From an uncultured Oscillospiraceae bacterium (GTDB lineage Bacteria > Bacillota > Clostridia > Oscillospirales > Oscillospiraceae): DNA of 10,257 bases. The stretch is from positions 1-10,257 of the forward strand of contig CAAEKI010000101.1 in NCBI GenBank assembly GCA_900756495.1. The letters are read 5' to 3'. Position 1 is the stretch's first letter. Each line of letters starts with the position of its first letter. Below the pieces are notes generated by a model that was given only the letters and a program-made list of their open reading frames with translations, was not told the DNA's origin and ran no database searches. This document shows, one piece after another, positions 6,791-10,257 of this stretch. Made by a program: the position numbers and the translations under genes.

Positions 6791-7225
6791 TTATTTTCGT
6801 CCGCCCCGCCGGGAACTGCGGCGTTCTGACTGGCGCAGCTCAGACAGTTTGCTGTCCGACGAAGCCATAAACTGCTTGAGCCGGTCTTCGAACGTAGCCG
6901 GCTCTGCTGTGGCCGCCTTCCGGACGCCGCCAAAGCTGCCGGGGCGGCTGCCTCCCATCGCCCTTCCCTGTCCCGCAGGGCGGGGCGGAGGATCCATGGC
7001 CTTTTTTATGGAGAGGTTGATCCGGCCGCTTTCGTCAATGCCAATGACCTTGACCTTAACCTCCTGCCCTTCCTTCAAATGCTCCTTTACGTCGTTGACG
7101 TAGGAATAGGCGATTTCGGAGATATGCACCAAGCCCGATTTCCCCTCGGGCAGGCCCACAAACGCACCGAACTTTGTAATACCTGTGACTTTTCCTTCCA
7201 GAACCGAACCAACACCAAACTCCAT
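6791..7225 (-). CDS. yabR: YabR-like S1 RNA-binding domain protein
   Basis: This 144-aa cytoplasmic protein has one S1 OB-fold domain at residues 4-74 (GSVLEGKVTGITKFGAFVGL, GLVHISEIA, GRINLSIKKA), a Gly/Pro/Arg linker, and a C-terminal segment with FEDRLKQFMASSDSKLSEL ending in an Arg-rich RRSSRRGGRK tail. This whole plan matches Bacillus YabR, a general-stress-type S1 protein whose exact role is not settled. Homology begins at the ATG at 7225, but the best ribosome site, AGGAGG (7245-7240), is 14 bases upstream, unusually far. An in-frame GTG at 7270 with weak AAAGG upstream would add 15 residues (MCTETQNCKEDIGVN), which do not look conserved. It follows divIC by about 60 bases without a terminator, and is the last gene of the minus-strand cluster. 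Confidence 0.88.
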   Translation of the reverse strand: MEFGVGSVLEGKVTGITKFGAFVGLPEGKSGLVHISEIAYSYVNDVKEHLKEGQEVKVKVIGIDESGRINLSIKKAMDPPPRPAGQGRAMGGSRPGSFGGVRKAATAEPATFEDRLKQFMASSDSKLSELRQSERRSSRRGGRK

Positions 7226-7285
7226 ATTGACCCCAATATCCTCCTTGCAATTTTGGGTTTCCGTACACACGCCGCGCCTTTGTGT

Positions 7286-7561
7286 CTAATCGGTGAAATA
7301 GATGACCTGCTCCCCCGGCTCCACCAGTCCAAGCTTATTCCGGGCGATGTCGGCCTGCCGCTCGGGGTCGCCGCTGTTTTCCACGGCGTCGGCCAAGTCG
7401 GCGTTCACCTGTGTCTGCGCCGCCACTTGAGCTGCCAGATCGTCCCGGTCGGACTGAGCCCGCTGAATCTGTCCCCGCATGTTCAGCAGTCCGGTAGCGG
7501 CCGCGATCAGCAGCGCCAACACTACGATCTTGGTCAGAAATCCCGCCCTTTTGGTTCTCAT
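7286..7561 (-). CDS. divIC: DivIC/FtsB-type septum formation initiator
   Basis: This 91-aa bitopic membrane protein has a short basic cytoplasmic N-terminus (MRTKRAGF), one membrane helix at about residues 10-27, an external coiled coil at about 28-62 and the conserved end ARNKLGLVEPGEQVIYF. This is the FtsB/DivIC plan; these proteins form the FtsL-DivIC-DivIB trimer that activates septal wall synthesis. It lies between yabQ and yabR, exactly the position of divIC in Bacillus and clostridia. The ATG at 7561 follows GGGAGGTGG by roughly 8 bases; an in-frame GTG at 7573 is inside that ribosome site and is rejected. The reading frame of yabQ overlaps its first 227 bases. Confidence 0.9.
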   Translation of the reverse strand: MRTKRAGFLTKIVVLALLIAAATGLLNMRGQIQRAQSDRDDLAAQVAAQTQVNADLADAVENSGDPERQADIARNKLGLVEPGEQVIYFTD

Positions 7562-8054
7562 GGGATGCGCCACCTCCCTGCCTGGTTTTTTTCCGGCGGA
7601 CCGTCTCGTCCATTTCTCCGGGTATCAGCTTTATATTATACCACTTTCTACGATAATGGAAGGATTTTTTTGCGTTTTTTCCGATTTTTTTGCATAGTGC
7701 AAACACACCACGTGCCGGAAACGTAGCCATGTGCCACAAAACACCCAAAAAGTCTGCAATCAGGTAGCCAATCTTCAGAACTCCCCGGCTTAAAAAGAAA
7801 AAGTAGAGGCCTGCTCCGGCAAAGACGGCCAATACCATGTAAATCCGCACCTCTCCTCCCTGTGCAGTAACGGCGTGGATAAAGAGGGCCGCCGTTACCG
7901 CCGCCCAAAAGAGAAGATCCAATACTCCTCCCAGGAAACGCACCCGAACCCGCACGCGTAAAATACGAAAAAGATCGTAGAGCAGGCCCACCGCTCCTCC
8001 CAGGATAACCGCCTGGAGCAGCGCGCGGGCCTGCTCCTCAATTGAGATGCCCAT
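7335..8054 (-). CDS. yabQ: YabQ sporulation membrane protein (C-terminal end doubtful)
   Basis: The N-terminal 155 residues are a typical YabQ: MGISIEEQARALLQAV, then about four hydrophobic helices (10-30, 40-61, 68-88, 93-115), the conserved GLLYDLFR, and a basic tail (FHYRRKWYN, VRRKK). YabQ is needed for spore cortex formation in Bacillus and is placed in the outer forespore membrane. The start ATG at 8054 is one base after the yabP stop (TGAGATG), so translation is probably coupled; no clear ribosome site of its own is seen. In the frame as written, the protein continues to a stop at 7335 (239 aa), overlapping divIC by 227 bases with low-complexity, arginine-rich sequence that looks like a shadow of divIC. 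An A7 run at 7592-7586 precedes this tail. Shifting back one base there gives a stop at 7560-7558 that overlaps the divIC ATG (165 aa), a far more normal gene end. Confidence 0.8.
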   Translation of the reverse strand: MGISIEEQARALLQAVILGGAVGLLYDLFRILRVRVRVRFLGGVLDLLFWAAVTAALFIHAVTAQGGEVRIYMVLAVFAGAGLYFFFLSRGVLKIGYLIADFLGVLWHMATFPARGVFALCKKIGKNAKKSFHYRRKWYNIKLIPGEMDETVRRKKTRQGGGASHENQKGGISDQDRSVGAADRGRYRTAEHAGTDSAGSVRPGRSGSSSGGADTGERRLGRRRGKQRRPRAAGRHRPE

Positions 8055-8055
8055 C

Positions 8056-8346
8056 TCAGCGGAACAGGCGGGACAGGAATCCGCCGCCCTTCTCCCGGCT
8101 CCCATCCTCATAAGTCAGGGAATCAATATCCCCCTCAACCTTCAGATCGCCTCCGTCCAGACTCAGTTTCTCGATGTGCAGGTTCTCCCCCCGGACAATC
8201 AGCGTGCCCCGGGAAGTATACATGACAATGGTGTTTTCGTCAAAGCTCTCCACCTCCTCCACACCGGAGACAGCCAGCTGCTCCCGCTCCTCCAGAATGA
8301 CATGGTGGGCCGCCTCCGGGCGGACTTTCTTTTCGTCGTAGGCCAT
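8056..8346 (-). CDS. yabP: YabP sporulation protein (YabP/YqfC family)
   Basis: This 96-aa protein matches the YabP/YqfC family: EEREQLAVSGVEEVESFDENTIV, then TSRGTLIVRGENLHIEKLSLDGGDLKVEGDIDSLTY, ending with a Gly/Arg tail. It is rich in predicted beta strands and has no membrane segment. YabP is made in the mother cell and is required for spore cortex assembly in Bacillus. The ATG at 8346 has GGGGGAAC directly upstream and AAAGG a few bases earlier. It heads the yabP-yabQ-divIC-yabR series. A sigma-E-like promoter precedes it, fitting the mother-cell role. In Bacillus rqcP lies directly upstream in the same direction; here it is elsewhere, on the other strand, and bioY lies upstream. Confidence 0.92.
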   Translation of the reverse strand: MAYDEKKVRPEAAHHVILEEREQLAVSGVEEVESFDENTIVMYTSRGTLIVRGENLHIEKLSLDGGDLKVEGDIDSLTYEDGSREKGGGFLSRLFR

Positions 8347-8377
8347 GTTCCCCCGCCTTTCCCATAGTCTTGCACTA

Positions 8378-8407
8378 TATATATGGGACAGGTCGGTCGG
8401 ATATTAC
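8378..8407 (-). promoter_or_regulatory. Candidate sigma-E (mother-cell) promoter for yabP
   Basis: On the minus strand GTAATAT (8407-8401) is followed after 15 bases by CATATATA (8385-8378), close to the sigma-E pattern of an ATA-rich -35 and CATACANT -10. Transcription would begin near 8371, 25 bases before yabP. The -35 overlaps the bioY stop codon. A sigma-A reading of the same AT tract lacks a -35. Confidence 0.45.
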
Positions 8408-8970
8408 GCCTGGGCACGGGAGAGCGCCCGGCTTAAAGGCTTTGCCAGCAGAGAAAGCACCACAATTTTAACGGCGTCGCCCGGCAGGTAGACCAGCATC
8501 CCTGCCTTCACCAGCCCGGAGACCGTGGTAGTCCGTCCCAGGTAGGCAGTAAAAATGAGATACATATAGGGCAGCCCCACCAGATAAAGTACCCCCAGGG
8601 CTGCGGCGCCGGCCAGCGCCACCCACAGGAGATGTCCTCCCTTGCGCCCTGCAATCAGTCCGGCGACCAGGGCCGCCGGAATAAGCCCCAGCAGGAACCC
8701 GAAAGAGGGCTGAAAAATATATCCCGGCCCCCCTCCCATGGTAAAAATAGGGAGCCCCACAAACCCCACTATCACATAGACCGCCTGGGAAATCATACCC
8801 CACTTGGGTCCCAGCAGCACCCCTGCCAGGGCGGTAAAAAAGAATTGCAGCGTCACCGACATCGCTCCCAGCGGAAACTTCAGAAAGGCTCCCACAGCGG
8901 TAAGAGCGGCAAACAGCGCGGCAAGGACCAGCATCCTTGTATTGTTCCTGGTGCGGGATGTTGTTTTCAT
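8404..8970 (-). CDS. bioY: BioY biotin transporter substrate-binding (S) component
   Basis: This 188-aa membrane protein has about six hydrophobic helices. BioY binds biotin and works with a shared energy-coupling module (EcfA, EcfA', EcfT), not encoded in this window. Family features are present: MSVTLQFFF (37-45), the GLPIFTMGGGPGYIFQPSFGF segment starting at residue 72, YLGRTTT (143-149) and LPGDAVKIVV (162-171). The N-terminus is short and basic. ATG at 8970 is chosen because GGAGGGGAGC lies just upstream; an in-frame start at 8997 would precede this ribosome site and overlap the BirA operator. It is divergent from birA, and an operator for BirA overlaps its presumed promoter, so it should be repressed when biotin is ample. 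Confidence 0.94.
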   Translation of the reverse strand: MKTTSRTRNNTRMLVLAALFAALTAVGAFLKFPLGAMSVTLQFFFTALAGVLLGPKWGMISQAVYVIVGFVGLPIFTMGGGPGYIFQPSFGFLLGLIPAALVAGLIAGRKGGHLLWVALAGAAALGVLYLVGLPYMYLIFTAYLGRTTTVSGLVKAGMLVYLPGDAVKIVVLSLLAKPLSRALSRAQA

Positions 8971-8986
8971 TTTGCTCCCCTCCATA

Positions 8987-9017
8987 TTGTCAACCAAAAT
9001 CTATATTAAGTTTACAA
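8987..9017. promoter_or_regulatory. BirA operator 1 (bioY side)
   Basis: TTGTCAAC (8987-8994) and GTTTACAA (9010-9017) form an inverted repeat with 7 of 8 positions paired, separated by 15 bases. This is the half-site and spacing of the Gram-positive BirA box. A -10-like TAATAT for bioY (9008-9003, minus) lies within it, so bound BirA would block bioY transcription. Confidence 0.8.
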
Positions 9018-9030
9018 TATATCATAAAAA

Positions 9031-9061
9031 ATGTAAACCTCTATTTTTAACAAGTTGACAA
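9031..9061. promoter_or_regulatory. BirA operator 2 (birA side)
   Basis: ATGTAAAC (9031-9038) and GTTGACAA (9054-9061) form a second BirA box, again with exactly 15 bases between halves. Its right half covers the -35 hexamer of the birA promoter, implying that BirA represses its own gene. The two operators are near mirror images of each other about position 9024. Confidence 0.8.
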
Positions 9062-9083
9062 CTTTTTTACTGACAGTTACAAT
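9055..9083 (+). promoter_or_regulatory. Sigma-A promoter of birA
   Basis: A consensus TTGACA (9055-9060) is followed by 17 bases and TACAAT (9078-9083). Transcription should start near 9090, about 19 bases before the ATG at 9109. The -35 lies inside BirA operator 2. Confidence 0.75.
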
Positions 9084-9108
9084 GGAAACAATCCAAATTG
9101 AGGGGTGG

Positions 9109-10113
9109 ATGACGGTGCTTAAGGACAATGTACTGGCTCTTTTAGTTGGCGCAAAGGGCTCTTCTCTCTCAGGAGAGACGATGAGCTCTTCCCTGGGCGT
9201 AAGCCGGGCAGCGGTTTGGAAAGCCGTGGAGGCCTTACGTCAAGAGGGGTATCAAATTTCTTCCGCTCCCCACCGAGGCTATGTCCTGGAGAAGAGTCCC
9301 GACAGGCTTTCTGCAGGCGTCATCTCTGCCTCTCTGGCTGGGCGGCTGGTAGGCCGGGAGATCGTCTGTCTGGATACTGTTGACTCTACCAACGAGGAAG
9401 TCAAGCGCCGGGCTGCCGCAGGAGCCCCTACAGGCTTGGCCGTCCTGGCAGAAACTCAGACCGGCGGGAAGGGGCGGCGGGGGCGCTCCTTTCAATCTCC
9501 TGCAGGGCAGGGGCTCTATCTCAGTGTCCTGCTGCGCCCCCACTGCCCGCCGGAACAGCTCTTTCAAATTACTGCCTGGACGGCCGTAGCAGTGTGCGAC
9601 GGCATAGCGGCGGCCTGCGGGATCCGCCCCGGCATTAAATGGACAAACGACCTGGTGCTAAATGGGAAAAAGCTCTGCGGCATCCTCACCGAGTTGGGCT
9701 TGGAGGGGGAGAGCGGCGCAGTAGACTATGTGGCGGTGGGAATCGGCATCAACGTATCCCAGACCTCGGAGGACTTTATCCCTGAAGTACGCGGAGTAGC
9801 CACCTCCCTCGCCCAGGCCCTGACTCCGCCCCCCGCCCGCAACATCCTGGCTGCCGCCGTACTTGCTGCCCTGGACGATATGTATGCATCCTTTCCGGCC
9901 GCCCGGGAGGAGTATTTGAAGCGCTACCGGGCCGGGTGCCTCACCCTGGGGCGTCCCTGCCGCCTTCTTCGCGCGGACGGTACATCGGATGAGGCCTTCG
10001 CTGAGGACGTGGACGACTCCTTCTCCCTCATCGTCCGCTGTCCGGACGGCAACCGGAAAACCGTCTTTACCGGCGAGGTCTCCGTTCGCGGTCTTTTTGG
10101 ATATGCCGACTAG
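9109..10113 (+). CDS. birA: BirA biotin-protein ligase and biotin repressor (group II)
   Basis: This 334-aa protein makes biotinyl-AMP, transfers biotin to carboxylase carrier proteins, and binds DNA as a repressor. The N-terminus is a winged helix (HTH at about 23-44, MSSSLGVSRAAVWKAVEALR, wing HRGYVL at 55-60). The ligase domain has DSTN (92-95), the biotin/ATP loop GGKGRRGRS (119-127), IKWTND (176-181), NGKKLCGILTE (185-195) and GIGINV (211-216); a small C-terminal SH3-like domain follows. Lys121 replaces the Arg found in E. coli GRGRRG, a conservative change. The start is ATG at 9109 or GTG at 9115, both close after GAGGGG (9100-9105); a TTG at 9055 lies inside the promoter and is rejected. 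Presence of the HTH and two nearby operators makes its repressor role credible. It is divergent from bioY. Confidence 0.96.
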   Translation: MTVLKDNVLALLVGAKGSSLSGETMSSSLGVSRAAVWKAVEALRQEGYQISSAPHRGYVLEKSPDRLSAGVISASLAGRLVGREIVCLDTVDSTNEEVKRRAAAGAPTGLAVLAETQTGGKGRRGRSFQSPAGQGLYLSVLLRPHCPPEQLFQITAWTAVAVCDGIAAACGIRPGIKWTNDLVLNGKKLCGILTELGLEGESGAVDYVAVGIGINVSQTSEDFIPEVRGVATSLAQALTPPPARNILAAAVLAALDDMYASFPAAREEYLKRYRAGCLTLGRPCRLLRADGTSDEAFAEDVDDSFSLIVRCPDGNRKTVFTGEVSVRGLFGYAD

Positions 10114-10257
10114 GGCTTGTTTGAACATTGGCGATGTGCCCGGCGGCGAGGGATTCTGGTCCGCTGGCAAGCAATTTTTTCGCCGGAATCCTGACGGATT
10201 TCAAGGAAAAATTGCGCCCTCCAGCGGTCAAAAGGCCTGCCGGTTGGGCTTGTTGAC
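10114..10257. repeat. Structured non-coding stretch with nested inverted repeats, probable dispersed repeat
   Basis: No gene is supported in the 144 bases after birA. They can fold into one long interrupted hairpin: CCGCTGG (10161-10167) with CCAGCGG (10221-10227), GCAATTTTT (10171-10179) with AAAAATTGC (10207-10215), and GGAATCC (10185-10191) with GGATTTC (10196-10202) around a TGAC loop. GGGCTTGTT occurs at both ends (10113-10121 and 10245-10253) as a direct repeat. This layout suggests a repeated intergenic element or a structured RNA; copies elsewhere in the genome cannot be seen here. It may continue past the window, and no clean terminator T-run follows it. Confidence 0.4.

Noticed and set aside
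7079..7726. 215-codon plus-strand open frame across yabR, divIC and yabQ
   Set aside because: It is antisense to three recognisable genes, and its sequence has no family features.
9011..9038. GTTTACA...TGTAAAC inverted repeat in the bioY/birA gap read as a single operator
   Set aside because: The half-sites are in the wrong order for a BirA box; each instead belongs to one of the two proper boxes on either side.
9055..9108. TTG start giving BirA an extra 18 residues
   Set aside because: This TTG is the first part of the -35 TTGACA, upstream of the expected transcript start.
1..10257. Mobile element, phage, toxin-antitoxin, CRISPR, tRNA or riboswitch
   Set aside because: No transposase, integrase, regular repeat-spacer pattern, tRNA fold or known riboswitch core was found; biotin control is explained by BirA boxes.

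Overview
The window looks like chromosomal DNA of a spore-lineage Firmicute, most likely a GC-rich member of the Clostridia (Oscillospiraceae/Flavonifractor-like; this placement is inferred from gene content and GC richness, not measured). The evidence is the sporulation genes yabP and yabQ, a SpoVB-type flippase, divIC, yabR, rqcP and HU, strong AGGAGG-type ribosome binding sites, and Gram-positive style BirA operators. I see no transposase, phage gene, CRISPR array, tRNA or rRNA.

Layout. Positions 1-493 (minus) hold the N-terminal part of a FakA/DAK2-type kinase that runs off the left edge. It is divergent from a small zinc-ribbon protein of unknown function (672-1064, plus), and a good sigma-A promoter can be read for each. 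A plus-strand series follows: purine nucleoside phosphorylase (1160-1990), MTA/SAH-type deaminase (2002-3303), SpoVB/MurJ-like flippase (3316-5124), MazG pyrophosphohydrolase (5162-5950), HU (6030-6305) and the S4-domain protein RqcP (6469-6711). A minus-strand cluster faces it: yabP (8346), yabQ, divIC and yabR (ending 6791). The two series converge on a perfect 16-bp bidirectional terminator at 6747-6784. To the right, bioY (minus) and birA (plus) diverge from an intergenic region carrying two BirA operators. A structured, repeat-like non-coding stretch fills the last 144 bases.

How the genes fit together. Flippase-mazG-HU-rqcP plus yabP-yabQ-divIC-yabR is the Bacillus/Clostridium yabM-yabN-(hbs)-yabO-yabP-yabQ-divIC-yabR neighbourhood, but split, with the second half inverted. 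Its functions are envelope/spore cortex assembly, nucleotide house-cleaning, nucleoid structure, ribosome rescue and division. The phosphorylase and deaminase pair suggests purine or methylthioadenosine salvage. bioY and birA form a biotin uptake and regulation unit in which BirA probably represses both itself and the transporter.

The points most worth checking are the paired BirA operators, the yabQ reading frame that runs about 230 bp into divIC past an A7 tract, the inverted half of the yab cluster, an apparent extra loop in the flippase, and the folded element at the right edge. No wholly new system is evident.
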